A stretch of DNA of 64,000 bases. Source: Opitutales bacterium. Its GTDB lineage: Bacteria > Verrucomicrobiota > Verrucomicrobiia > Opitutales > Oceanipulchritudinaceae. A program made the position numbers and the translations under genes. This document shows positions 28,584-37,514 of the stretch, piece by piece (within the stretch, counting starts at the first letter, position 1; every line of letters begins with the position of its first letter). The notes beneath the pieces are model-generated. The model made no database searches. It was not told the origin of the DNA and saw only the letters and a program-made list of their open reading frames with translations. The stretch lies in assembly GCA_007133065.1 (NCBI GenBank), contig SLNJ01000008.1, positions 1-64,000 of the forward strand, given 5' to 3'.

Positions 28584-29525
28584 ATGAAACCGCCCCGCTC
28601 AATCCTCCAACCGCTCGCGCGATTCTTCAGTGAATCCGGGTTTCCGCTCTTCATGCTGGCCGTCCTGGCCGTGTGGCAAGCGGTCCTGATCGCCCTGGTC
28701 TTCGCGCCGGCTGACCTCGGCCGATGGGGCGGACTGGCTTCGGATTTTCGGGTGTGGTGTCTCAGCTACAACCCGGCGACCGGGGCGATGGACTGGACGG
28801 CCGCCTGGATCATGCTCTCGCAGCCACCGATCCTCGCGCTGCTGCTCTACGGTGTCTGGCACGGCACCCTACGCAATGCCTGGAGCCGCTCGTGGAAGTC
28901 CGTCGCCGGCCCGGCGGTAGCGGGGATCGTCGTCGCCGCTCTCACCGGCGGAGCGCTCTACGCCGGATTCAGCCCGGATCCCCCCGATCTCCCCCTCGAG
29001 TTCCCCGGCGAAAGAATCCGCACTGCGCTTCCCGCACCGGAATTCGCACTCGAAAACCAGGCTGGTGCCACGGTCTCCCTGCGGGACTTCGAGGGGAAGG
29101 TTGTTCTCATGACCGGGATATACACAACCTGCGGTGCCACCTGTCCGATGCTCATCCTGCAATCGCTGGAAGCCGTCGACGCACTCCCGGAAACGCTGCG
29201 TTCCGAGGTGGTTTTCGTCGCCGTCACGCTCGACCCGGAGAACGACACGCCCGAGGCGATGGCCGCCCTCGCCCGCCGTTACGGTGTCGGGCTTCCAAAC
29301 CATCAGTTCCTCACCGGCGACCCGGAACACGTCAACCGCGTTCTTGACCACCTTCAGATCGCTCGCCAGCGCAACGAACAATCCGGGCAGATCGACCACG
29401 CCAACCTCTTCTTCCTCGTCGATCGCAACGGCCGAATCGCCTATCGCTTCAACCTCGGCGAGCGCCACGAAAGCTGGGTCGCCGCCGCGCTGCGTACGCT
29501 CGTCGACGAATCGCCACACCGGTGA
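28584..29525 (+). CDS. SCO1/SenC-type copper chaperone fused to N-terminal membrane helices
   Basis: A 313-residue protein. Three hydrophobic segments lie near 20-41, 72-92 and 107-128. A thioredoxin-fold SCO domain follows from about 145. The copper/redox ligands are Cys183 and Cys187 (TTCGATCPM) and His272 (IDHANLFF). SCO proteins load copper into the CuA site of subunit II, matching the coxB gene upstream. Ordinary SCO proteins have one anchor; the three-helix N-terminus is unusual. The start at 28584 begins right before the first helix. Confidence 0.82.
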   Translation: MKPPRSILQPLARFFSESGFPLFMLAVLAVWQAVLIALVFAPADLGRWGGLASDFRVWCLSYNPATGAMDWTAAWIMLSQPPILALLLYGVWHGTLRNAWSRSWKSVAGPAVAGIVVAALTGGALYAGFSPDPPDLPLEFPGERIRTALPAPEFALENQAGATVSLRDFEGKVVLMTGIYTTCGATCPMLILQSLEAVDALPETLRSEVVFVAVTLDPENDTPEAMAALARRYGVGLPNHQFLTGDPEHVNRVLDHLQIARQRNEQSGQIDHANLFFLVDRNGRIAYRFNLGERHESWVAAALRTLVDESPHR

Positions 29526-29579
29526 CGCAGCTAGGTTCCGTCAGACTCCTCGCGATTCTGACGTTACGGCAGGTTCAAC

Positions 29580-31736
29580 ATGCATGTGACAACAATCGGT
29601 GATCACACGACGGAAGGTCCGGCCGATGCTTCGCAATCCCCCAATGCCGACCTCCGCCCTGCGGCTGCGTTCCGGCTGCCGGAAACCAGCGTCCGTGCCG
29701 CGAGCCTCCTGCGCCGTTTTGAGAACGGACTACTGCGCGTCGACCGCGTGGTTGAACGCGTGCTTCCTCCGAACCTCAACCCGTTGACCCAGACGGGCGC
29801 GATCGCGAACACCTGCTTCCTGGTCGCGTTGGTCACCGGAATCCTGCTACTCCTGTGGTACTCCCCAAGTCTATCCCAGGCTTACGACTCGCTGGCCGAA
29901 GCGTCGGCACTCGGCGGATTCGTTCGCTCAATGCACCGCTACAGCTCCGATGCATGTGTATTCTTCATGGTGCTGCACGTCGTACGAGTTGTACTCGCCC
30001 GGAAATTCCAGGGGCCGCGCTCGCTGGCATGGGTCACCGGCGTGGCGCTTGCCCTCCTTGTCTGGGGGATCGGGTGGACCGGTTACTGGCTCGTCTGGGA
30101 CGTACGCGCCCAAGAGATAGCCCTGCTCACCGCCCGTGCGGTCGATGTGTTGCCGCTATTCTCCGAGCCGATCTCGCGGGCATTTCTCACCAATGAGACC
30201 GTGCCATCGCTCCTCTTCTTCCTCGTCTTCTTCGCACACATGCTGCTCCCGCTCGCCATGGGCGCGGTCCTCTGGCTGCACCTCTCCCGCCTCAACCGCC
30301 CCAGGCTGATGACCGGCCGGGCCATGACCGTGTGGATTGTTGGCGCCACCGTCATCCTCTCGCTCCTTCTGCCCGCGGAGAACGCGGCGCGGGCGGATGT
30401 CTCCGTTCAACCCGAACGCTTTACCATGGATTGGTGGTATCTCTGGCCGCTCGCGGTGAGCGAGCGCCTCAACGGCGGTCTCCTGTGGACCGTGTTTCTG
30501 GCCGGAATTATCGCGTGCGCGACCCTCCCGTGGTGGACCAGGCGGAACACGCGCACGAAGCAGCAATCGCAACCGTCCCCATCCGAAAAGGCAATCGTCA
30601 ACAAAGAGGCCTGCCAGGGGTGCACCCTCTGTTCACGCGATTGCCCCTTCGACGCCATCGCCATGGTCCCCGACACGACGGCAAACCGCCGGCGTTCATT
30701 CGCCGAAGTCGATCCCGCCCGCTGTGTCGCGTGCGGCATTTGTACCGGAGCATGCGACTCCGACGCAATCGCCCTTCCATGGCTCGACCCGAAGGATGTC
30801 CGCAGGCAAATCAAAACCTGGATCGGCGCGGATACCGCCGCCGGAATACGTCCGTTCATCGCCTTCCTGTGCGGCGAGTCGGCCGGGGGCACGCTTACGG
30901 TAGACGCTGCGACCGGGCGATCTCCCCAGCTCCCGGGGTACCACACGATCCCAGTCCCGTGCGCGGGATGGGTCGGCGCACCGCTTCTTGAATGGGTTGT
31001 TTCAATCGGCGCCGAGGGCATCCTGGTTGTCGGCTGCGGTCACGGCGAGCCGACCTACCGCGAGGGCGCCGAATGGCTTGAGCGACGGCTGCAAGGCACC
31101 AGAAAACCCGTGTTGCGCCGCCGGCGAGTCGATCCCGAACGAATCCAATACCTCCGGCTCGACCGGATCCAGGCACACAGGCTTCCCGGCCTCGCCGACG
31201 CGTTCCGGAACAGCATCATACCCCCGAGCCCGCCGCAGCATCACAGCCGGGCGCGGCGCATCGCCGGTGCCATCGCGCTCGCGGCGGTGCTCTCCGCCGC
31301 CACCTGGAGCCTCAGTGATCTGCCGTACCGGCCCCATACCTCGGATCCCGAGTGGATCATCTCCTTCAAGCATTGGGGGACACAGATCGCTGATTCCCAA
31401 GCCCTGGATCCCGGCGCCGAGGATCACCGCCCCGTCCACATGCGCGGCCAGACAGAGGCGGATGGCCCCCGAGTCCCGGTCCGCCTGCGCGTTTTTCTAG
31501 ACGGCGAGCTGCACGTCGACTCCAGCTACGCACCGGGCGGACTGCGCGATGACGGTGCCAGCTCCGCCCTCGAACGCATCCCCCTCGATCCAGGCGAATA
31601 CGACGTGCGGGTCCAGATCGGCGATACCGTCGATCCGAACGTCTGGTCGCACGAGTGGACCGGCCGAGTTGCATTCGGCGAACGCGACCGACGCGTCCTC
31701 CTCTTCGACCGCGATCACGGATTTCAGCTCCATTGA
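29580..31736 (+). CDS. Cytochrome b - 2x[4Fe-4S] ferredoxin - FlpD/MvhD-like fusion protein
   Basis: A 718-residue fusion, last gene of the operon. Residues 60-320 are a cytochrome b with two heme pairs spaced H-x13-H: His119/His133 and His220/His234. Residues 340-400 are a ferredoxin with Cys345, 348, 351, 355 and Cys382, 385, 388, 392. Residues 425-510 resemble the FlpD/MvhD [2Fe-2S] domain of hydrogenase-heterodisulfide reductase complexes, keeping Cys431, Cys461 and Cys486 (VVGCGHGEPTYREGA) but missing the paired cysteines of the standard motifs. A further helix near 562-578 leads to an extracytoplasmic domain. It may take electrons from quinol or a soluble donor to feed the reductase; this is inference. 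Confidence 0.75.
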   Translation: MHVTTIGDHTTEGPADASQSPNADLRPAAAFRLPETSVRAASLLRRFENGLLRVDRVVERVLPPNLNPLTQTGAIANTCFLVALVTGILLLLWYSPSLSQAYDSLAEASALGGFVRSMHRYSSDACVFFMVLHVVRVVLARKFQGPRSLAWVTGVALALLVWGIGWTGYWLVWDVRAQEIALLTARAVDVLPLFSEPISRAFLTNETVPSLLFFLVFFAHMLLPLAMGAVLWLHLSRLNRPRLMTGRAMTVWIVGATVILSLLLPAENAARADVSVQPERFTMDWWYLWPLAVSERLNGGLLWTVFLAGIIACATLPWWTRRNTRTKQQSQPSPSEKAIVNKEACQGCTLCSRDCPFDAIAMVPDTTANRRRSFAEVDPARCVACGICTGACDSDAIALPWLDPKDVRRQIKTWIGADTAAGIRPFIAFLCGESAGGTLTVDAATGRSPQLPGYHTIPVPCAGWVGAPLLEWVVSIGAEGILVVGCGHGEPTYREGAEWLERRLQGTRKPVLRRRRVDPERIQYLRLDRIQAHRLPGLADAFRNSIIPPSPPQHHSRARRIAGAIALAAVLSAATWSLSDLPYRPHTSDPEWIISFKHWGTQIADSQALDPGAEDHRPVHMRGQTEADGPRVPVRLRVFLDGELHVDSSYAPGGLRDDGASSALERIPLDPGEYDVRVQIGDTVDPNVWSHEWTGRVAFGERDRRVLLFDRDHGFQLH

Positions 31737-31740
31737 ATCC

Positions 31741-32099
31741 CACACGCTGCGCAACCGGTTCGGCTACGAAACGCCCCGGTTCGAGGGGCTGTTCATCCTG
31801 ATCGAAGGCGAGCACAATTGGGTTCTGACCAACCGCAGCTACACCGGATGCCCTCCGCCACACCACAACGACCGCACCGTCATCGCCGACCCCTCGACGA
31901 TCGCCTTGAATCGACTCTTCCTCGGATACGCCGGATATCACAGTACGGCAACGAGTTTGGAGTCAGCCTGACCCGATCCCTCGGCCACAATCTCAGAGTG
32001 CTCTTGAAAACCACTCGATATATCGGACGAACCGGTGCGCCGACCGGAGTCGATGTTGACAAATCCAAAATCTGGGCACAGCTCGAATTCGATCTCTAA
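31741..32099 (+). pseudogene. Remnant of an outer-membrane beta-barrel gene (alginate-export/porin-like)
   Basis: Two pieces of one kind of protein are joined out of frame. The first (31741-31950) reads HTLRNRFGYETPRFEGLF and, later, TVIADPSTIALNRLFL, typical of early strands in alginate-export-type barrels. The second, from about 31938 in another frame, reads ISQYGNEFGVSLTRSLGHN and ends SKIWAQLEFDL, a classic barrel C-terminus. The signal peptide and most of the barrel are gone. The remnant abuts an alginate-lyase-type gene, suggesting a former uptake partner. Confidence 0.6.
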
Positions 32100-32115
32100 A
32101 CTCGACCTCTGTGCT

Positions 32116-33246
32116 ATGAAACGCCATATCCTCGTCTTTGCCTCTATCCTGCTTGCATGGCCAGCGGTCATTCAGGCGTCACCACCGACTCGAACAATAA
32201 CCAATACCATGAACGGCGATCAACCCAATCTCCATGGGCACGTATTCCTTACCCCGGACCGGATTATCCGTCTTCAGGAACGGGTTGCGGAGCGCCGCGA
32301 ACCGACTTGGTCCGCGTGGCAACAGGTGCGGGAGGAGGCCGACAAGGCACGCGAACGAGCGCCGCAGGTCCCGGAGGTCTGGCACGTCCCGGGGTTCTAT
32401 GACGACGCCGATGGACACCGCAACTCCAAGCGGGTGCTCCAGGACGACGCCAACGCGACCTACACGCTCGCCCTGGCGTATCAGATCACCGGCGACGATG
32501 CTTACGCTGATGCCGCCCTGCGCTTCATCAATGCATGGAGCCGACTCGAAAAGCTCCGCACCGCAGACGACTCCACCCTCTCCTTCAGCTATCACTTTCC
32601 CGCAATCATCTTCGGGGCGGCCCTGCTCAGCGAATACGAAGCATGGACCCCCGACGATCGCGAACAATTCGCGGCGTTCCTCAAAGAGCGCGCGCTTCCG
32701 ATGAACACAATGCAGGGAACAAACAACTGGGGAAACTGGGGGCTGGTTCTGGTACTGGCAATCGCCGCGTATCTACAGGACGCCGGGCTCTTCGAAGAAG
32801 GCGTGGCACGCTGGAAGGATTTCATCGAGCACCAGATCGCCGAGGACGGACACCTCCCACACGAAGTAACGCGCAATCGCGGACTTGGTGGACACGGGAT
32901 CTGGTACTCCCACTTCACCCTCATGCCCCAGACCATCGCCGCCGAGATCGCCCGCGTGAACGGCGTCGACCTCTACGATTACGAGTCCCCCTCGGGCCGT
33001 ACCTTGAAACTCGCCTTTCACCGACTCGCACCATGGGTCCGAAATCCCGACTCCTTCCCCTACTACAAAGGCGGTGACGACTACCCGCTTCGAGCCAGCA
33101 CCTATATCAGCTACTTTGAGATCCTGCACCCGCGCTGGCCGCATCCCGACGCCCGGGCACTCATCGAACAGCACCGCCCCCTCACCGCGACACACAGCGC
33201 CCCGCACATCACCTTCACGCACGGGCACGAGGGAGAGGCGGAATAG
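32116..33246 (+). CDS. Alginate-lyase-type polysaccharide lyase, secreted
   Basis: A 376-residue exported enzyme with a signal peptide (KRHILVFASILLAWPAVIQA). The rest is a mostly helical (alpha/alpha)-toroid of the alginate_lyase type, expected to cut uronate polymers by beta-elimination. Landmarks are TNNWGNWG at 202-209, RNRGLGGHGIWYSHFTLMPQ around 253-272 (candidate catalytic Tyr264 and an Arg) and YKGGDDYPLR. In PL5 AlgL the first motif has a histidine (NNHxYW), absent here, so another PL family is possible. A decayed barrel gene precedes it. Confidence 0.7.
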   Translation: MKRHILVFASILLAWPAVIQASPPTRTITNTMNGDQPNLHGHVFLTPDRIIRLQERVAERREPTWSAWQQVREEADKARERAPQVPEVWHVPGFYDDADGHRNSKRVLQDDANATYTLALAYQITGDDAYADAALRFINAWSRLEKLRTADDSTLSFSYHFPAIIFGAALLSEYEAWTPDDREQFAAFLKERALPMNTMQGTNNWGNWGLVLVLAIAAYLQDAGLFEEGVARWKDFIEHQIAEDGHLPHEVTRNRGLGGHGIWYSHFTLMPQTIAAEIARVNGVDLYDYESPSGRTLKLAFHRLAPWVRNPDSFPYYKGGDDYPLRASTYISYFEILHPRWPHPDARALIEQHRPLTATHSAPHITFTHGHEGEAE

Positions 33247-33288
33247 AGGCGAGACCGCCCCGGAACCTATAAAACCGGCTGCAGGACC

Positions 33289-34023
33289 CTACAACCGCCC
33301 GGCGGCTTCCTCATCGACAAGCCAAACCACTCGCTCAGCGTAGCGCCGAAGCAGTTGAATCGGACGGTGCGAATCCTCAGGCTCGGAATGAAGAACGTCG
33401 TGCACGGCATCCGCCTTGCCCGCCCCGGTCACAATCACACAGATCCGGGAGCATCGGGAAATTCCGGTCTCGTTGATGGTGAGGCGCCATCCCTTTCCGG
33501 GGACTTCGACGCAACTGAAGTTGTCCTCCGTCTCGAGCCCGATCAAAGGGCTTCCCGGAAAGAGCGAAGCCGTGTGACCATCCTCTCCCATCCCCAGGAA
33601 ACAGAGGTCGAACCCGCGGTGTTCCCCGAAGCGCTCGGCCCACAGTCGATTGAATACAATGCCCGCACTGTGTGGGTCCACATCCACCGGCCAGGGAATC
33701 CGGTTCTCCTCCCGCACGCCCATCGGATCAAGGAATAGCCGTTCCGCCGTTCCGAAGTTGCTCTCCTCGGAATCTCGCGGAACATGACGCTCGTCGCTCG
33801 TCGTCCACAGCGCCGCGTTCAACTGATCCGAGTCGAATACACCCTGCGCGACGCACCATCTGTAGAACGCCTTCGGGGTCGACCCTCCGGTCAATGCGAT
33901 AAGCGAGAACGACTCCGCCGTTCCGGAAGCCTCCTGGATGGCTTCCGCCATCTTACGGTACAAGGCGTCCCGGTCCCCGATGTGAAACGCTCCGTACGAG
34001 GTCTGTTGCGTTAACATAAGCAC
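33289..34023 (-). CDS. pgl: 6-phosphogluconolactonase
   Basis: A 244-residue protein of the NagB/DevB fold that hydrolyses 6-phosphogluconolactone in the oxidative pentose phosphate pathway. The family blocks are LTGGSTPKAFY, the WTTSDERHVPRDSEESNFG segment (catalytic region) and FLGMGEDGHTASLFPG. There is no zwf or gnd beside it. It is convergent with the lyase gene, with 42 bases between them. Confidence 0.88.
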   Translation of the reverse strand: MLMLTQQTSYGAFHIGDRDALYRKMAEAIQEASGTAESFSLIALTGGSTPKAFYRWCVAQGVFDSDQLNAALWTTSDERHVPRDSEESNFGTAERLFLDPMGVREENRIPWPVDVDPHSAGIVFNRLWAERFGEHRGFDLCFLGMGEDGHTASLFPGSPLIGLETEDNFSCVEVPGKGWRLTINETGISRCSRICVIVTGAGKADAVHDVLHSEPEDSHRPIQLLRRYAERVVWLVDEEAAGRL

Positions 34024-34108
34024 CCGCCGAGCAAATCAAAGCCGGCGCATACCTCAATCACAATTATGCCCCCGCTATCAAATAAACCACCTTAAAGTAT
34101 TATTTTTC

Positions 34109-34137
34109 TTGATCGCAGTCTCGCTGAGACATAAACT
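34109..34137 (+). promoter_or_regulatory. Candidate promoter with operator-like repeat
   Basis: TTGATC at 34109-34114 and TAAACT at 34132-34137 are 17 bases apart. The spacer contains the inverted repeat GTCTC-GCT-GAGAC (34118-34130), well placed for a repressor. It faces the FAD monooxygenase gene at 34192, whose ribosome site GGAGG is also strong. The flanking DNA is visibly AT-richer than its surroundings. Confidence 0.45.
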
Positions 34138-34191
34138 GCCAGATTATAGGCCACGCCCTTTTGGGGGGCTGGCTCCGACGGAGGAAATTTG

Positions 34192-35499
34192 ATGAGAGTA
34201 CCAAAACGAACGCAGGTGGTCATCGCAGGAGCTGGGCCGGTAGGCCAGTTCGCAGCCTTGGTTCTGGCCCGGCGCGGTATCGATGTTGCCATTTTCGATG
34301 CCCAACCCCACCGCAGCGTACACAGCTACGCCCTGACCCTGCACCCGGGAACCCTGAGTTTGCTCGACGACTTCGGCTTGTTGGAAGACCTGGTTGCCGG
34401 TTCACGCAAGGTGAGCCGAATCCGCTTCTACCGCGACTCGAGCGGCGTAGGCAGCCTCGATCTGACAGCCGCGGATCTGGGCGTGCCATATGTTGCGGTT
34501 GCAGGCCAGAACGACCTCGAGAACGTGCTTGAAAAAGCACTGCGGGAGGCCGGGGTGGTCGTGCGCTGGAATCACCGGGTGGCGCAGCTCACCCAAGAAT
34601 CCGACAAGGTGCGCGTACGCGTGGACGAGCTGGAGGAACGAACCGTCGGGTATGCGGTGGCGCACACCGAACGCATGGTCCGTACAAGCCGCGACATTGA
34701 AGCGAGCTTTGTCATCGGGGCGGACGGATGTCACTCCCTCGTGCGCCACAGCCTTCGCATTCCCTTTCCTGAAGTCGGCCCGGCCGAGGATTTCGCAATC
34801 TTCGAATTTACGGCTGACTGCGGGGACTGTGATTCCCTGCAAATCGTTGAGAAGGACGACCGGGTCAACGTGCGATGGCCGATCGGGGGACGGGGGTGCC
34901 GCTGGAGCTTTCAACTCGACGAAAACGAAGCCGCCCCCCGGGACCTTCGCGAAAAGAGTCCTCAACTGGTACAGCTTGTCGGAGCAACGGCCATGCGGGT
35001 GCTCAGCGTCGATCGTCTGCGTGAATTGCTCAATGAGCGGGTGCCGTGGTGTCCGGCGCGCGTGTCGAACAACTACTGGCGGCTCTGGGTGCGGTTTGAA
35101 CGGCGCCTTGTGGAACGATTTGGACAAGGACGCGTCTGGCTGGCGGGCGATGCCGCCCACCTCGCTGGACCCGTAGGCGTTCAGAGCATGAACGTCGGAA
35201 TGCGTGAGGTCGCTGAACTGGTCGAGAAGATGGTCTCGGTACTGAAGTCCGGCGCTGTGCTCAACTCATTGGAGGGCTATCAGCACGAGCGCCTGGCGGA
35301 ATGGCGCTTTCTACTGGGACTCGACGGCGGCCTGGAGCCTGGCGCCGATGCGCATCCGTCGCTCGCGGCAAATCATCAACGCCTGCTCTCATGGCTTCCG
35401 GCTTCCGGACCGGAGTTGGCCACTCTTGCCGAGATGCTTGGCTTCACCGTGCGCGGCGCGCCTGCGGCTGCCTCACATGGACCTCACGCCACCGCCTAG
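34192..35499 (+). CDS. FAD-dependent aromatic-type monooxygenase
   Basis: A 435-residue flavoprotein hydroxylase of the PHBH/FAD_binding_3 class. The N-terminal dinucleotide loop is IAGAGPVGQFAAL; the DG motif is VIGADGCHSLVRHSL; the GD motif is WLAGDAAHLAGPVG. These residues bind FAD and NADPH, and the family hydroxylates aromatic or polyketide substrates. The ATG at 34192 follows GGAGG with good spacing. It is a single-gene unit among unrelated genes. Related enzymes often serve degradation or antibiotic resistance, which cannot be decided here. Confidence 0.78.
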   Translation: MRVPKRTQVVIAGAGPVGQFAALVLARRGIDVAIFDAQPHRSVHSYALTLHPGTLSLLDDFGLLEDLVAGSRKVSRIRFYRDSSGVGSLDLTAADLGVPYVAVAGQNDLENVLEKALREAGVVVRWNHRVAQLTQESDKVRVRVDELEERTVGYAVAHTERMVRTSRDIEASFVIGADGCHSLVRHSLRIPFPEVGPAEDFAIFEFTADCGDCDSLQIVEKDDRVNVRWPIGGRGCRWSFQLDENEAAPRDLREKSPQLVQLVGATAMRVLSVDRLRELLNERVPWCPARVSNNYWRLWVRFERRLVERFGQGRVWLAGDAAHLAGPVGVQSMNVGMREVAELVEKMVSVLKSGAVLNSLEGYQHERLAEWRFLLGLDGGLEPGADAHPSLAANHQRLLSWLPASGPELATLAEMLGFTVRGAPAAASHGPHATA

Positions 35500-35534
35500 C
35501 CCGACCGCGCGAACCCGCGGTCGCCCGCCGGCCG

Positions 35535-36347
35535 TTATCGCAACGCAATCAGCCTGTGGTACGTTATACCATACCGACGACTGAGCTCGGCGGCGGGAGG
35601 AGGCGGCACCCCCTCCCGCTGTGCCGCGGCTACAAGTCGGCGGCCCGTCCCGGTCAACACGGTCATGCGGATCGAAACCGAACGCGGATACGCGGCCGAG
35701 TGACGGGTTCCCCCGATCCTTATAATGCCGTCATGGTCGGGATGAAAAGCAGCATCGATACTTCCGGTCGCATCCGAATTCCTGAACCGCACCTCGAAAT
35801 CAAGTAGGCTGTCGACGACCCGGGCGGCCCGGGCGTCTCGAGGCACACCGCCGTAAAACGCGGCTACGGACCGTTCCAAACCTGCATCGTCTCCGAACCA
35901 TTCGTGGAAGACCGTAGCGGAATCGACCACGACCCGGTAGAGCCGACGCGGGTACGATTCGTCCTCCGGATCATCGGTGTGGTAGATCACGGCATTGACG
36001 TCGCCGGCGACGCTTCGATCACGGTCGAAAACCGTGCTGTACATCCGTAATTGCGTAACAACGCCGAAATCCGTGTTCCGGGGAATTGCCACAATCGTTG
36101 TCTCTTCCGATCGCAGGATCGATTGCAGGTCCTCCGCGAGCAACTGGAGCACCAGTCGCGCCTCCTGGTCGGCTAGCATTCGATCCGTGGATGCGTTCCA
36201 GACCCCGAGCACACTGCGCAACACACCCAGCATCACCGCCGCCACTACGACCAGCAGTCCGGCGGCAACGATGACTTCGATAACCGTGAATCCGCGCCTC
36301 GAAGGCAACCAGCCTGACATGCTTCGATGCGTGTCATGTAGGACCAT
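35535..36347 (-). CDS. Pseudopilin, GspJ-like
   Basis: A 270-residue prepilin-type protein. The leader ends SRRG and is followed by FTVIEVIVAAG, with Glu at position +5 after the cleavage site and a hydrophobic helix. The long variable C-terminal half (Leu/Val strands, HTDDPEDESYPRR) fits a GspJ-like minor pseudopilin. The ATG at 36347 begins one base beyond the stop of the upstream gene; an alternative is 36320. It is last in a four-gene minus-strand operon. Confidence 0.75.
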   Translation of the reverse strand: MVLHDTHRSMSGWLPSRRGFTVIEVIVAAGLLVVVAAVMLGVLRSVLGVWNASTDRMLADQEARLVLQLLAEDLQSILRSEETTIVAIPRNTDFGVVTQLRMYSTVFDRDRSVAGDVNAVIYHTDDPEDESYPRRLYRVVVDSATVFHEWFGDDAGLERSVAAFYGGVPRDARAARVVDSLLDFEVRFRNSDATGSIDAAFHPDHDGIIRIGGTRHSAAYPRSVSIRMTVLTGTGRRLVAAAQREGVPPPPAAELSRRYGITYHRLIALR

Positions 36348-36348
36348 G

Positions 36349-36900
36349 TTACGGCCGCAACAGAACCGGAACGTACCACCGAGTCTCCGGGGCGTGTCGC
36401 TCCATCCACGTATCATCCACGATCGCGTCGGGCCCCGGTACGGGCAAACGGCTGACTCCGACCAAAAGCGCCAGCGCCCACTCCGACGACGGGGTGCCTT
36501 TCCGCGTCACCGTCGCTCTGTAGATCCCGCTCGACCTCCGCGGCGGCGCGGTTTCCTCCATCCTTCGCCGCCACACCTCCTGGAAGTCCGATCCCCAGGC
36601 CCGGAAGGGCCAAGTCGCAGCGCGGCCCGAATCGTCCAACCACAGGTAGAGGTCAAGCGATTTTTCCATCGACAATGCTTGTCTGACAGACTCGAACCCG
36701 CGCTCGCGCAACGCGATCTCGATCGCGGGCGACACGCTCGCCAACTCCGCCAGACGCCTTCCCTCGGCAGCGTTCCCCGCCACGGTGGCGAGCAGCCCCA
36801 GCACCGCCAGGAGCCCCATGGATAAGATTCCGATCGCCAGAACGACCTCGAACAGGGAGAACCCACCGCCGCCCCGGCGCAACCCGAGCAACCGGTTCAC
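36349..36900 (-). CDS. Pseudopilin, GspI-like
   Basis: A 183-residue prepilin. The leader MNRLLGLRRGGGG precedes FSLFEVVLAIGILSMGLLAV, giving Glu+5 and a hydrophobic helix. Length and short C-terminal domain suit a GspI-like minor pseudopilin. It overlaps the upstream pseudopilin gene by four bases. Confidence 0.75.
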   Translation of the reverse strand: MNRLLGLRRGGGGFSLFEVVLAIGILSMGLLAVLGLLATVAGNAAEGRRLAELASVSPAIEIALRERGFESVRQALSMEKSLDLYLWLDDSGRAATWPFRAWGSDFQEVWRRRMEETAPPRRSSGIYRATVTRKGTPSSEWALALLVGVSRLPVPGPDAIVDDTWMERHAPETRWYVPVLLRP

Positions 36901-37514
36901 CGGAGTTCCTCCGGGTCGGTTATCATTTCGACCGCTCCGATGCGGCTCACGTAGAACCCGGCGATCGGTTCCCCGCCTTCAGTCCCGGAAGGCCCGGATG
37001 AATCCGGACGGCCCGACTGCGGATCGGGCCCGAAACGGAACACCGCTCCGGGCGAACGAAACTCGCCCGCAGCCGTGAACGCATAGTAGGTCCAGAGCGG
37101 ACCACGCCCCTCCTCCACCGGATGATTGCACGGGTAGGTCAGACGCATCTCCCCTCCGGCCCGGTTCGCATCTTCCAGAAATCGAATCCCCTCCGGCAAC
37201 AACAGCTCCCCCCGCACAGCCGCCCACCGGCTCGGATCACGTGCGTCTCGTACCACGATAGTAAATACACGCCGGTGTCGTTCCGGATCGACAGGAGAGT
37301 CCGCCACAAGCACCCGCGATTCCGCCCGGCCGAGGATGGCATGAATCCGGGCAGAGCGGATCACCGCGGCAGCCTGCAGTGCCGCCGCGTCCGCCCGCGC
37401 CGCGGTCCCGCTGTCCCGCAAACCCCATCCGACGACGGCGGTAAGCGTGGCGATCAATCCGAGAACCAGTACCAGTTCGAGAGCCGTGAACCCGCTCGCC
37501 CGCTCCCTTGTCAT
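36897..37514 (-). CDS. Pseudopilin, GspH-like
   Basis: A 205-residue prepilin with leader MTRERASG and FTALELVLVLGLIATLTAVV (Glu+5). It has a tyrosine- and glycine-rich C-terminal half. The start at 37514 overlaps the upstream stop as ATGA; an earlier Met at 37532 is possible. It is the second gene of the cassette. Confidence 0.72.
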   Translation of the reverse strand: MTRERASGFTALELVLVLGLIATLTAVVGWGLRDSGTAARADAAALQAAAVIRSARIHAILGRAESRVLVADSPVDPERHRRVFTIVVRDARDPSRWAAVRGELLLPEGIRFLEDANRAGGEMRLTYPCNHPVEEGRGPLWTYYAFTAAGEFRSPGAVFRFGPDPQSGRPDSSGPSGTEGGEPIAGFYVSRIGAVEMITDPEELR

